Positions 14,468 to 21,884 of a stretch of 26,160 nt of DNA are shown piece by piece. The notes below the pieces were generated by a model that was not told the DNA's origin, made no database searches, and saw only the letters and a list, made by a program, of their open reading frames with translations. How positions within the stretch are numbered: position 1 is the stretch's first letter; each line of letters starts with the position of its first letter. This stretch comes from CAYMCV01 sp964389005 (GTDB lineage Bacteria; Bacillota; Clostridia; Lachnospirales; Lachnospiraceae): contig CAYMCV010000024.1 of assembly GCA_964389005.1 (NCBI GenBank), positions 1 to 26,160 of the forward strand, given 5' to 3'. Both the position numbers and the translations under genes were made by a program.

Positions 14468-16483
14468 ATGGAGTACATATTACACTATGATGTCGCAGCG
14501 ATATTTATCATCTGCGTCGTCGGGATACTTTTCTATTCAAAAAAATACTTTCCAAGCCCATCAAACAGGGCTTTTTCTTTCTTGCTGATTAATCTCTTAA
14601 TTTCATCGGTTTCCGACCTTGTATCCGTATACGGTATCGAGAATGCCGATACTTTTCCCGTTGGATTAAACTATATTATCAGTATTTTATTCTATATTTC
14701 CTATAATCTTTGTGCGGTCATCTATCTTTACTACACGATGACTTTGGTTAAAATTGTGAATACCAAACTCGGAAGAAGATTGCGGCAACTTCTGCTTGCA
14801 GTCGGGACATTTGTCATCCTGTATATCGGAAGTACGCCTTTTACCAGAACGGTTTTCTACTTTGAAAATGGTGAGTATATGCATGGAAACGGGAATTATA
14901 TATTGATTCCGTTGGGAATGCTTGAAATTGGCGGTGCAATGATTCTCTCGTTATGGGCACAGAAGCGGATTACACTTTCACAGAAATTAACCACATATGC
15001 CTTTGGTATAATGATTGCCTGCGGCATTGTCATCCAGATTCGATTCCCGCAATATCTGATTGTGAATTTCCTGGGTTCAATAATGCTTTTGTTAATTTTT
15101 CAGACATTACAGAATCCCTCGGAATATATCAGTCCGGATACGGGCATCTATAATCAAAAGGCATTCTTGGAAATGTTGGATATGCAGTTTGTCAAAAATA
15201 AGAGTTTGACAATTCTGGCGTTTCAACTGGAAGGTTTTCAGTTTGTAGATCAGTTTATGGGTGCAGAAAACGGAAATAATCTTTTATCTTCGGTGTCAAC
15301 CGATTGCAGCAACAATCTACAGGGAACGTTGTATCATCTGGATGGGACGAGGTTTGCCTTGATACTGAATGCAGAGTGCCCGAGGATTCAAGAGAATATA
15401 GAGTGGCTGAATTGGCGATTTTTATCTACATTTAAAGTCTGCGGCGTAGCCGTTTCACTGGTGCCGCGTATTTGTGCCGTTAATTATCCGCAGATTGCCA
15501 AGAACAAAGAGGAAATGCTCAACGCCATCCATTACGCGTTGAAAGAAGCAAAAGATAAGAACTCGACAGATGTAGTATGGGCAAGTCTGGAGGCAATAGA
15601 AGAACAAAAAAGAAGCACCATGGTGAATCATATTCTCAGCCGTGCGGTAATCAATCGAGAATTTGAAGTGTATTATCAGCCGATTTACTGTACCAGAGAT
15701 ACCAGTTTCCGTGCATCCGAGGCGTTGATTCGACTTCGGGATGAAAAATTGGGATTTATCAGTCCGGAAGAATTCATTCCCATTGCGGAGCAAAACGGTT
15801 TGATTCTGGAAATCGGAGATATTGTATTTACAAAAGTCTGCGAATTTATCGCAAGCGGTGTTCCGGAGAAATTGGGAGTACAATACATTGAGGTCAATCT
15901 GTCGGTTGTCCAGTGTATGCAGGAGAGTTTACATCAGCATTTAACAGAGATTATGGACAAATACGGTGTGCCCTACCATATGATTGATTTTGAAATTACA
16001 GAAACCTTTGCAAATGGGGATACCGGTACATTGGTCAAGAACATGAACGAATTGATTAGTCTCGGTTGTACTTTTGCGATGGACGACTATGGAACGGGCT
16101 TCTCCAACAACGATTATTTGATGGAATTTCCTTTTAAGTTAATTAAACTTGATAAAAGCTTCGTATGGTCAACGTTGTCGAGCGAGAAAGCAAGTAAGAT
16201 ACTGACGCATACCGTTGCCATGATGAAGAGTTTAGAACTGCTGATTGTGGCGGAAGGTGTTGAGACGGCGGAGCAAAAAGAAATGCTTGAACGTCTGCAG
16301 TGTGACTATTTACAAGGATATTACTTCTCGAAACCTTTGCCGGAGCAGGAATATGTGGCTTACCTTCAGAATGCGGAGCAATTTTTAGCCGAATTAAACA
16401 GACCGAAGAAAGCACCCAAAAGACAAACACGACGAAAAAGCGTGAAAAAGAGTGACAAAACAGAGAGCAATGAAATTGAATGA
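14468..16483 (+). CDS. Membrane c-di-GMP phosphodiesterase (7TM, degenerate GGDEF, EAL)
   Basis: Degrades cyclic di-GMP to pGpG. With ATG 14468 (GGAGAG at 14458-14463) it is 671 residues; a GTG at 14447 would add seven. An N-terminal block of about seven membrane helices (residues 8-212) is probably a sensor. A GGDEF-like domain (about 220-375) has lost its active site: the signature position reads DGTRF. The EAL domain (about 390-640) looks fully active: EAL at 418-420, Asn477 in EVNLS, Glu512 in ITE, the Asp539-Asp540 pair in DDYGTG, Lys560 in LIKLDK, Glu596 in AEGVE and Gln616 in QGYYFSKPL. The last 25 residues are strongly basic and may be a membrane or nucleic-acid contact. It sits one gene pair away from a diguanylate cyclase. 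Confidence 0.93.
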   Translation: MEYILHYDVAAIFIICVVGILFYSKKYFPSPSNRAFSFLLINLLISSVSDLVSVYGIENADTFPVGLNYIISILFYISYNLCAVIYLYYTMTLVKIVNTKLGRRLRQLLLAVGTFVILYIGSTPFTRTVFYFENGEYMHGNGNYILIPLGMLEIGGAMILSLWAQKRITLSQKLTTYAFGIMIACGIVIQIRFPQYLIVNFLGSIMLLLIFQTLQNPSEYISPDTGIYNQKAFLEMLDMQFVKNKSLTILAFQLEGFQFVDQFMGAENGNNLLSSVSTDCSNNLQGTLYHLDGTRFALILNAECPRIQENIEWLNWRFLSTFKVCGVAVSLVPRICAVNYPQIAKNKEEMLNAIHYALKEAKDKNSTDVVWASLEAIEEQKRSTMVNHILSRAVINREFEVYYQPIYCTRDTSFRASEALIRLRDEKLGFISPEEFIPIAEQNGLILEIGDIVFTKVCEFIASGVPEKLGVQYIEVNLSVVQCMQESLHQHLTEIMDKYGVPYHMIDFEITETFANGDTGTLVKNMNELISLGCTFAMDDYGTGFSNNDYLMEFPFKLIKLDKSFVWSTLSSEKASKILTHTVAMMKSLELLIVAEGVETAEQKEMLERLQCDYLQGYYFSKPLPEQEYVAYLQNAEQFLAELNRPKKAPKRQTRRKSVKKSDKTESNEIE

Positions 16484-16502
16484 TAACCAACGGGGGCATA
16501 TG

Positions 16503-17006
16503 ATGAAAGAACAGTATGCAGCGGATTGTAAAAAAGCCCAATACTTAGCGAAGGTGTTGATTCTTTCCTTTTTGGCGGCGTTGTATGTAACGGGGTGCAA
16601 GAAAGAAGAACCGGCGTTGCCGGAAGAACCTACGACTCCCGAAGAATCAGGTATAGATATTGATTTAACGACGGTAAGCAGTATATTGGTATATTCGGAA
16701 GTTACCAATATCATGTCTTCTCCGGATGCGTATATTGGGAAGACCGTTAAACTGAGCGGGTTGTTTGACTATTTTAAGGATGAGACGACGGGAAAGGAGT
16801 ACTTCTCCTGTATCATTCAAGACTCCACGGCATGTTGTACACAGGGGATTGAGTTTGTCTGGGAGGGGGTGCATGTCTATCCGGATGACTACCCGATGCG
16901 CGGAGATGAAATTACGGTTACAGGTACATTCGGCACATATGAGGAAGACGGCTATCTGTACGGACAGTTGTCGGAGGCGAAATTGGAAGCAGAATCGATA
17001 AAATAA
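16503..17006 (+). CDS. Small lipoprotein, OB-fold-like
   Basis: A 167-residue exported lipoprotein of unknown function. The N-terminus has lysines, a hydrophobic core (YLAKVLILSFLAALYV) and the lipobox VTGC, so Cys32 is the lipid anchor. An acidic, Pro-rich linker follows (EEPALPEEPTTPEES). The mature domain reads as an OB-fold of the tRNA_anti-like type: SSPDAYIGKTVKLSGLFDYF, a strand pair around YFSCIIQD, then GDEITVTGTFGTYEEDGYLYGQL. ATG 16503 or 16500 is preceded by CGGGGGC at 16491-16497; starts further upstream lie inside the phosphodiesterase gene. It follows the phosphodiesterase stop by 19 bases and very probably shares its transcript. A binding role for a small ligand or sugar is a guess. 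Confidence 0.75.
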   Translation: MKEQYAADCKKAQYLAKVLILSFLAALYVTGCKKEEPALPEEPTTPEESGIDIDLTTVSSILVYSEVTNIMSSPDAYIGKTVKLSGLFDYFKDETTGKEYFSCIIQDSTACCTQGIEFVWEGVHVYPDDYPMRGDEITVTGTFGTYEEDGYLYGQLSEAKLEAESIK

Positions 17007-17040
17007 GGGGGCATATCGTGTGATATGTCCCCTCTTCTAT
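17007..17040. terminator. Bidirectional terminator between convergent genes
   Basis: GGGG plus CATATC (17008-17017) pairs with GATATG and CCCC (17022-17032) around a 4-base loop with one bulged T. On the plus strand it is followed by TCTTCTAT. On the minus strand the stem runs into TTATTTTATC, a better U-tract. It therefore serves the rubrerythrin transcript and, less strongly, the lipoprotein transcript. Confidence 0.7.
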
Positions 17041-17057
17041 AGTATCCGCTTAACAGC

Positions 17058-17597
17058 TTAGCCAAAGTATCTATTCAACAGCCCAGCGAAAGCCTTACCG
17101 TGTCTCGCTTCATCCTTTGCCATCTCATGTACGGTGTCATGAATTGCATCCAAATCTGCCGCTTTGGCACGCTTTGCAAGATCAAACTTACCGGAAGTTG
17201 CACCGTTCTCTGCCTCCACACGCATTTGCAGATTCTTCTTGGTTGAATCGGTTACGACTTCGCCGAGCAGTTCCGCAAACTTCGCTGCATGTTCCGCTTC
17301 TTCATAGGCAGCCTTCTCCCAATACATACCGATTTCCGGATAACCCTCGCGGAATGCCACACGCGCCATCGCAAGATACATGCCGACTTCAGTACACTCT
17401 CCGGTGAAATTCGCTCTCAAATCAGCCATGATATCTTCACTTGCACCCTGTGCAACACCTACCACATGCTCAGCAGCCCATGTTGTCTCGCCGCCCTGTG
17501 CCGTAAATTTGGATGACGGAGCTCCGCACTGCGGGCATCTCTCCGGGGCCGCATCTCCTTCGTGAACATAACCGCATACCTGACATACATACTTCAT
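17058..17597 (-). CDS. Reverse rubrerythrin
   Basis: A 179-residue non-heme iron protein that reduces hydrogen peroxide (and, in clostridia, oxygen) using electrons from NADH via rubredoxin partners. The order is reversed from classical rubrerythrin: a rubredoxin domain comes first, with iron ligands Cys5, Cys8, Cys21 and Cys24 (CQVCGY, CPQCGA), and the four-helix di-iron domain follows. The di-iron ligands are in FTGECTEVGMYL, AAYEEAEHAAKF and AKDEARHGKAF, with an extra glutamate in RVEAENGA. AGGAGA at 17605-17610 supports the start. It lies 78 bases downstream of perR on the same strand, a known arrangement for peroxide defence in clostridia, and probably belongs to the PerR regulon. Confidence 0.93.
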   Translation of the reverse strand: MKYVCQVCGYVHEGDAAPERCPQCGAPSSKFTAQGGETTWAAEHVVGVAQGASEDIMADLRANFTGECTEVGMYLAMARVAFREGYPEIGMYWEKAAYEEAEHAAKFAELLGEVVTDSTKKNLQMRVEAENGATSGKFDLAKRAKAADLDAIHDTVHEMAKDEARHGKAFAGLLNRYFG

Positions 17598-17675
17598 AAT
17601 TCATTCTCCTTTTCTGATTGTTGTCGGACAAACGTCCGTGTGAACAGTAAATACAGTATTCCCCAAAAACCCAAA

Positions 17676-18068
17676 TCACTTGCTGCTTTTGATCATACAT
17701 TTGGCACATAATCCGTAAAAATAGGTCACATGTCCTTCAATCTGTCCGTCAAAAACCTCCTCGGCCACTTGATTTAAGTGTTCGTCGTTCTGAATCGGAA
17801 CATCCTGAACGCATCCGCAATCGCGACAGACAAAATGATAATGCGGCGCCGGATTGCCGTCAAAGCGGTCCGTCGTACCCTCCACGCGAATTCTCTGAAT
17901 CTCACCCATATCGGCCAAAAGATTTAGGTTCCGATATACCGTGCCGAGGCTGATGTTCGGAATTTCTTCCCGCATCTGCATATAGATAAAATCGGCAGTC
18001 GGATGATCTTTCCTTGTCATCAGATAACTCTTAATCGCTTGTCTTTGCTTACTGTACTTTAGTTGCAT
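17676..18068 (-). CDS. perR: PerR-type peroxide-sensing repressor (Fur family)
   Basis: A 130-residue Fur-family repressor that loses DNA binding when peroxide oxidises its metal-site histidines. The winged helix is residues 8-62, with recognition helix SLGTVYRNLNLL. The regulatory metal ligands of PerR are all present: His22, Asp70, His76, His78 and Asp89. Asp70, in RFD, is the residue that separates PerR from Fur. The structural zinc pairs are C81-x2-C84 and C121-x2-C124. The ATG at 18068 has GAGGTG on the minus strand (18073-18078); the longer ORF upstream to 18128 would read through the promoter. Expression is probably autoregulated through the palindrome on its promoter, and rubrerythrin lies next downstream. 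Confidence 0.9.
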   Translation of the reverse strand: MQLKYSKQRQAIKSYLMTRKDHPTADFIYMQMREEIPNISLGTVYRNLNLLADMGEIQRIRVEGTTDRFDGNPAPHYHFVCRDCGCVQDVPIQNDEHLNQVAEEVFDGQIEGHVTYFYGLCAKCMIKSSK

Positions 18069-18081
18069 CTCGCACCTCGTT

Positions 18082-18108
18082 TGATAATAGTAACTGTTAC
18101 TGATATTA
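18082..18108. promoter_or_regulatory. Putative PerR operator
   Basis: AGTAAC and GTTACT at 18089-18101 are perfect arms around a single central base, and weaker symmetry extends to a 27-bp imperfect palindrome (18082-18108). It begins at the downstream edge of the perR -10 box and ends 14 bases before the start codon, covering the transcription start. The size and the A+T-rich flanks suit a Fur-family box. Confidence 0.65.
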
Positions 18109-18136
18109 AAATAACACCTAAACCGCACAATGTCAA
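18108..18136 (-). promoter_or_regulatory. Promoter of perR
   Basis: On the minus strand: TTGACA (18131-18136), 17 bases, TATTTT (18108-18113). The perfect -35 box and optimal spacer make this one of the best promoters in the window, held in check by the operator downstream of it. Confidence 0.75.
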
Positions 18137-18156
18137 CACTTTTTATCTAAAAATTA

Positions 18157-18185
18157 TTGCAATATCTTCATATGCATGTTAAGAT
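18157..18185 (+). promoter_or_regulatory. Predicted promoter of the ECF S component gene
   Basis: TTGCAA at 18157-18162 and TAAGAT at 18180-18185 with a 17-base spacer. The leader is only about 25 bases, too short for a riboswitch. Confidence 0.45.
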
Positions 18186-18217
18186 ACCGTAATCAGACAG
18201 ACGAAAGGAAGATTAAA

Positions 18218-18736
18218 ATGGCTCATCAGAATAAGAAGACAATCAATAAAATGATATCGGCCGGTTTGTTTGCGGCACTAATTACGATTACAACCGCCTA
18301 TATTGCACATATTCCCATTGGAAACGGTTATCTGCATTTCGGCGATACCTTTATATTTCTGGCGGCGGCTTTGCTTCCGGCACCTTACGCTTGTTTTGCG
18401 GCGGCAGCAGGAGCGGGACTTGCTGACTTATTGACTGCGCCGATATGGGCAATCGCGACGATTGTAATCAAAGCTGCGATTGCATTCATTTTTACGAATC
18501 GAAAGCATAAAATCATATGTAAGCGGAATTTGCTTGCCGGAATTGCTGCGTTATTTTTAACTGTTGGCGGATATTATGTTGCGGAAGCGTTAATCTATGG
18601 GAACTGGGCCGCACCCATGGTCGGTGTGGTCGGAAATATCATTCAGGTTGTCGGTAGTATGATATCTTTTGTTATTTTGGGTATGATTTTTGACAAAATG
18701 AGGATAAAAGAGAAATATTTTGACTTCGATAGTTGA
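18218..18736 (+). CDS. ECF transporter S component, TIGR04002-like
   Basis: A 172-residue integral membrane protein resembling substrate-capture (S) components of energy-coupling-factor vitamin importers, TIGR04002/DUF1393 type. Evidence is the helix after KKTINKMISAGLFAALITITTAY split at about residues 8-30, the diagnostic HIPIGNGYLHFGDTFIFLAAALLP near 32-55, the Ala/Gly-rich third helix GAGLADLLTAPIWAIAT, and two more helices, six in all. S components need a shared ATPase and T module, which is not in this window, so it must use one encoded elsewhere. The substrate is unknown. I chose ATG 18218 because AAAGGAAG lies eight bases before it; upstream codons to 18176 are within the leader. Confidence 0.8.
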   Translation: MAHQNKKTINKMISAGLFAALITITTAYIAHIPIGNGYLHFGDTFIFLAAALLPAPYACFAAAAGAGLADLLTAPIWAIATIVIKAAIAFIFTNRKHKIICKRNLLAGIAALFLTVGGYYVAEALIYGNWAAPMVGVVGNIIQVVGSMISFVILGMIFDKMRIKEKYFDFDS

Positions 18737-18761
18737 CTGATAACTATGAAAAAAGTAATAT
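18733..18761 (+). promoter_or_regulatory. Predicted promoter of the MoxR operon
   Basis: TTGACT at 18733-18738 overlaps the stop codon of the previous gene; TAATAT at 18756-18761 lies 17 bases on. The tandem ribosome binding sites begin three bases after it. Confidence 0.5.
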
Positions 18762-18763
18762 AA

Positions 18764-18791
18764 AAGGAGGGGTAATACAAGGAGGGTATAC
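18764..18791 (+). repeat. Tandemly duplicated ribosome binding site
   Basis: AAGGAGGGGTAATAC (18764-18778) is followed directly by AAGGAGGGTATAC (18779-18791), then the ATG at 18794. Only the second copy is at normal distance from the start; the first has no start codon of its own at proper spacing. Confidence 0.7.
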
Positions 18792-18793
18792 AA

Positions 18794-19738
18794 ATGGAAG
18801 CAAGACAGGAGATTGCAAAGATTCGCGAGAATATTTGTAAGGTAATCGTCGGTAAAGAACAGATGGCGGATTTACTTTTGACAGCGATGATTGCAGAGGG
18901 ACATGTTCTGGTAGAGGACATGCCGGGAACCGGAAAAACGCTTATGGCGAAGTCTTTGGCGAAGTCAATTGAAGGTGAATTCGGCAGAATTCAGTTTACA
19001 CCGGATTTGCTTCCGTCGGATGTAACGGGTCTGAATATTTATCACCAGAAAACCGGTAAGTTTGAGTTTCACAGGGGTCCGGTTTTTAGCAATGTTTTAT
19101 TGGCAGATGAGATTAATCGCGCAACACCGAGAACACAGTCTGCGCTTTTGGAATGTATGGAGGAAGGTCAGGTTACGGTTGACGGTACGACACGTAAGTT
19201 GGCTGCACCTTTTATGGTAATCGCGACACAGAATCCCATAGAGACGGCGGGAACGTTTCCGCTTCCGGAGGCACAGTTGGACCGCTTCCTGATGAAAGTT
19301 GAGATGGGAATGCTGAAAGCAGAAGAAGAACTGCAGATGCTTCTCAGATACAGTAAAGATAATCCCTACAAGGAATTACAGCCGGTTTGCAGTAAAGAGA
19401 TGATTGTCGAAGCGCGAAAAGAAGCGGCCGACGTTTTTATACATGAAGATTTACTTGCCTATATTCAACAAATCAGCGAGACGACACGAAAGACACGTGA
19501 GATACTTGTGGGAGTCAGTCCGCGCGGTACGTTGGCGTTGTTGCGTGCGGTTAAGGCCTATGCTTATATGCAGGGGCGTACCTATGCCGTTCCGGAAGAC
19601 GTGAAGTTCCTTGCGGTTCCGGTGTTGGCGCATCGTTTGATTCTGCAGGCAAACGGGTACATGGCGAATGCTGCGGAAGCGGAGATTTCCAAGATTATTC
19701 AGACGCTTCGGGTACCAACGGAAGAATGGAAACGATAA
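18794..19738 (+). CDS. MoxR-family AAA+ ATPase
   Basis: A 314-residue cytoplasmic AAA+ chaperone-like ATPase of the MoxR family, thought to help assemble or activate partner proteins, often those with von Willebrand A or DUF58 domains. Walker A is MPGTGKT at 43-49, Walker B VLLADEIN at 101-108, and the MoxR-typical FTPDLLPSDVTG lies between them at 68-79. Sensor 1 is in FMVIATQNPIETAGTFPLPEAQLDRF, seen as ATQNP then LPEAQLDRF with the arginine finger region; the lid domain follows with VSPRGTLALLRAVKAYA. AAGGAGGG at 18779-18786 is the ribosome binding site. It heads a three-gene set with a DUF58 protein 15 bases downstream, the standard partner. Confidence 0.93.
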   Translation: MEARQEIAKIRENICKVIVGKEQMADLLLTAMIAEGHVLVEDMPGTGKTLMAKSLAKSIEGEFGRIQFTPDLLPSDVTGLNIYHQKTGKFEFHRGPVFSNVLLADEINRATPRTQSALLECMEEGQVTVDGTTRKLAAPFMVIATQNPIETAGTFPLPEAQLDRFLMKVEMGMLKAEEELQMLLRYSKDNPYKELQPVCSKEMIVEARKEAADVFIHEDLLAYIQQISETTRKTREILVGVSPRGTLALLRAVKAYAYMQGRTYAVPEDVKFLAVPVLAHRLILQANGYMANAAEAEISKIIQTLRVPTEEWKR

Positions 19739-19753
19739 GCGGGGAGAGAGCTT

Positions 19754-20872
19754 ATGCTTTTGATCATGATTGGGGTTATGATTCTGCTGGTCTTCCTGCT
19801 TCAGAGCTTGATACTTCGCAAAATTTGGGGACGGGGACTGGAAATCAGTGTAGATTTTGACGCAAAGAGTTATGCCAGAGGTGATGTCGGAACTATTAAG
19901 GAGACAATCGTTAACCGGAAATGGTTTCCGTTGCCTTTGGTTGTTCTGTCGTTTGCTTTGGATAAAAGTATTTGTTTTGCCGACGAGGAGAAGATTGTAG
20001 TTTCAGACAGAAAATATCGAAGCGATTGTTATGCTTTGCGGCCATATGCCGGAGAAAGTCGGCAGTTTGAAGTTACATTTACCGAACGTGGTTTGTTTCA
20101 AACGGGGGAAATCAATATTTTATCTTCGGATTTATTTATGCGGGAGAAGTATGGAGCGAGTACGGATGCAGGTGAGGCGATATATGTATATCCGGCACGT
20201 ATGCGCAACCTGTCAATGGATGCGGTATTTACCAAAGTGACGGGAGAATACTTCAACCGCCGTTTTATTTATGAGGACCCTTTTGAATTTAAGGGTATTC
20301 GCGATTATGTACCGACCGATCCAATCAAAAAAATTAATTGGAATGCATTTGCACGAACCGGACAACTGAAGGTCAACGAATATCATGACACCAGAGGAAT
20401 CAATGTTACCATATATCTGAATATGGAGCCGGAAGGCGTGGCTGTACGAAAGTTTTTGGCAGAGGTTGCCATAGAAGCGGCGCGGACTTTGTTTGAGGAT
20501 TTTTTACGAAAAGGAATACCGGTTCGACTGATTACCAATGCGCTTGATATGATTTCTCATGAGCCCATTAATGTTTGGGAAGGCGCGGGAGTCGGGCATT
20601 TGGAAACGTGTCTTCGGCAACTTGCACGCATTGACGTTATGAATTACCAAGAGGGATTCGGGAGTATTTTTATCAAAGAAAAAGAGGAAAAGGCAGAGGT
20701 TACGCTTCCGATTCTGGTCAGTACATCACAAAGACCGGAATTGATTCACGCGTATGAGGACTTTTTGGGCGGCAGAGAAGGTGAAATGGTGGTGCCGGTC
20801 AGCAATGCGAAGCAGTGTTATGCTTCCTCTCCATGGATTCATATTACATATGTGGAGGTACAGGATGTATGA
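19754..20872 (+). CDS. DUF58 domain protein, membrane anchored
   Basis: A 372-residue protein with one N-terminal membrane helix (residues 2-20) and a DUF58 domain, related to von Willebrand A folds. The family hallmark is clear at 174-210: EDPFEFKGIRDYVPTDPIKKINW and NAFARTGQLKVNEY. The region before it (25-150) is a beta-rich domain of the type usual in these proteins. The metal-binding DxSxS of true vWA domains is replaced around TIYLNMEP, as in many DUF58 proteins. GGGGAGAG at 19741-19748 is the ribosome binding site. MoxR precedes it and the next gene overlaps it by ATGA. Such sets are linked to cell-envelope or stress functions, without a defined reaction. Confidence 0.9.
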   Translation: MLLIMIGVMILLVFLLQSLILRKIWGRGLEISVDFDAKSYARGDVGTIKETIVNRKWFPLPLVVLSFALDKSICFADEEKIVVSDRKYRSDCYALRPYAGESRQFEVTFTERGLFQTGEINILSSDLFMREKYGASTDAGEAIYVYPARMRNLSMDAVFTKVTGEYFNRRFIYEDPFEFKGIRDYVPTDPIKKINWNAFARTGQLKVNEYHDTRGINVTIYLNMEPEGVAVRKFLAEVAIEAARTLFEDFLRKGIPVRLITNALDMISHEPINVWEGAGVGHLETCLRQLARIDVMNYQEGFGSIFIKEKEEKAEVTLPILVSTSQRPELIHAYEDFLGGREGEMVVPVSNAKQCYASSPWIHITYVEVQDV

Positions 20873-21816
20873 GAAAATTTCGTAAAAATGTTCGGTTGAT
20901 TCTTTTGATTCTGCTTGGGATATTTACTTGCTGGCGTTGGCTTATCGGATACGGCATGGTGTTCTGGGTTTCTTTTGTATTGTTTTTGGGTTATCTGACC
21001 TATGCATTGATTGATGAAAATCATTCAGCGGTGCACGATTTCTTGAAAGCACGGCGAAAAAGTACTTATATGAACGAAAAGGAAATTATCAGAATTAACT
21101 TTAGAATGACAGTTGCTTATGTTTTGTTTTTTGTCGCGTTGGTGGCAATTTCTTCACTGTTTCATGTGGAAGGGATTGGAACGTGCGCACGTTTTGTTCT
21201 GAAATACCTTCTGCTCGGCATTTTTTGGCTATGTACGGTTGTTGAGATGTTGTATCAGATGTTGGTACTTGGGCGCAATACCAACGAAATTCGCCCGGAT
21301 CGGATGTATAATCAATATATCGGGGATATCGCCAATCAGTCATTGCTTTCAAGAATTATTGTTATTACATTTGCCTGCATTTTTATCGCCGTTATCATTT
21401 TTATCTGTATGAAGTCGTTGATTCAATGGATTTCCTCATGGAAGTTCAAGCGTGAGGAGGAGATTTACAATATTCTTGCGCCGGGGGATTATGTTGTAAT
21501 CGATGAACGTAAGCGTTCCAAAGGCGAGGGACTGCGGGAAAAACAATCGGTTCGACGGGTATATAAGAAAGGGATACAGAATATCCTTGGGAAAGACGGT
21601 GTACCGGTCAGTTCGACGCCGGCGGAACAGCGCGAGTTTGCCAATCGGAAGGGTTTCTTCATTACGGAGGAGGCAATTGCGACGTACGAAAAGGCGCGTT
21701 ATACACATGAACCCACAACGCGAGCGGACATTAAGCGCATGAAGATGCTGATGAAAGAAGCGGATTTGTCGGTAGGGAAGACACAACCGTTGTTCCCGAC
21801 GATAAAAGACGAATAA
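20869..21816 (+). CDS. Membrane protein with DUF4129-like C-terminus
   Basis: A 315-residue membrane protein, third of the MoxR-DUF58 set. Hydrophobic segments are at about 9-27, 29-48, 79-98, 107-132 and 161-182. The C-terminal cytoplasmic part is charged and ends with FANRKGFFITEEAIATYEKARY (residues 257-278) and a threonine-containing EPTTRADIKRMKMLM, resembling the DUF4129 domain that closes transglutaminase-like proteins in MoxR operons. No transglutaminase core is present, so this may be a split or reduced version. I chose ATG 20869, which overlaps the DUF58 stop as ATGA; the ORF's extreme start at 20815 lies well inside that gene. The DUF4129 match is by pattern and not certain. Confidence 0.65.
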   Translation: MRKFRKNVRLILLILLGIFTCWRWLIGYGMVFWVSFVLFLGYLTYALIDENHSAVHDFLKARRKSTYMNEKEIIRINFRMTVAYVLFFVALVAISSLFHVEGIGTCARFVLKYLLLGIFWLCTVVEMLYQMLVLGRNTNEIRPDRMYNQYIGDIANQSLLSRIIVITFACIFIAVIIFICMKSLIQWISSWKFKREEEIYNILAPGDYVVIDERKRSKGEGLREKQSVRRVYKKGIQNILGKDGVPVSSTPAEQREFANRKGFFITEEAIATYEKARYTHEPTTRADIKRMKMLMKEADLSVGKTQPLFPTIKDE

Positions 21817-21820
21817 AACG

Positions 21821-21859
21821 TTTATAGATGTTTTAGAAAAAGTTTAGATTTGCTTAAAA
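21821..21859 (+). promoter_or_regulatory. Four hexamers at 11-bp spacing, possible response-regulator site
   Basis: TTTATA (21821), TTTAGA (21832), TTTAGA (21843) and TTAAAA (21854) start exactly 11 bases apart, 26 bases before the kinase start codon. OmpR/PhoB-type regulators bind tandem half-sites with 11-bp phasing, and such a regulator is encoded in this operon. I could not place a convincing promoter alongside. Confidence 0.45.
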
Positions 21860-21884
21860 GCGAATCCGTACGGAGTGTGATATA

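Noticed and set aside
17625..17638. 5-bp hairpin (CGGAC/GTCCG) upstream of rubrerythrin
   Set aside because: Short stem, no U-tract on either strand. Not enough to call a terminator or riboswitch.
17644..17658. ACAGTA repeated twice nine bases apart, upstream of rubrerythrin, as a second PerR box
   Set aside because: It is a direct, not inverted, repeat and does not match the perR palindrome well. Left as unexplained.
18130..18217. Possible vitamin riboswitch before the ECF S component
   Set aside because: With the predicted promoter at 18157-18185 the leader is only about 25 bases, and no conserved riboswitch core was seen.
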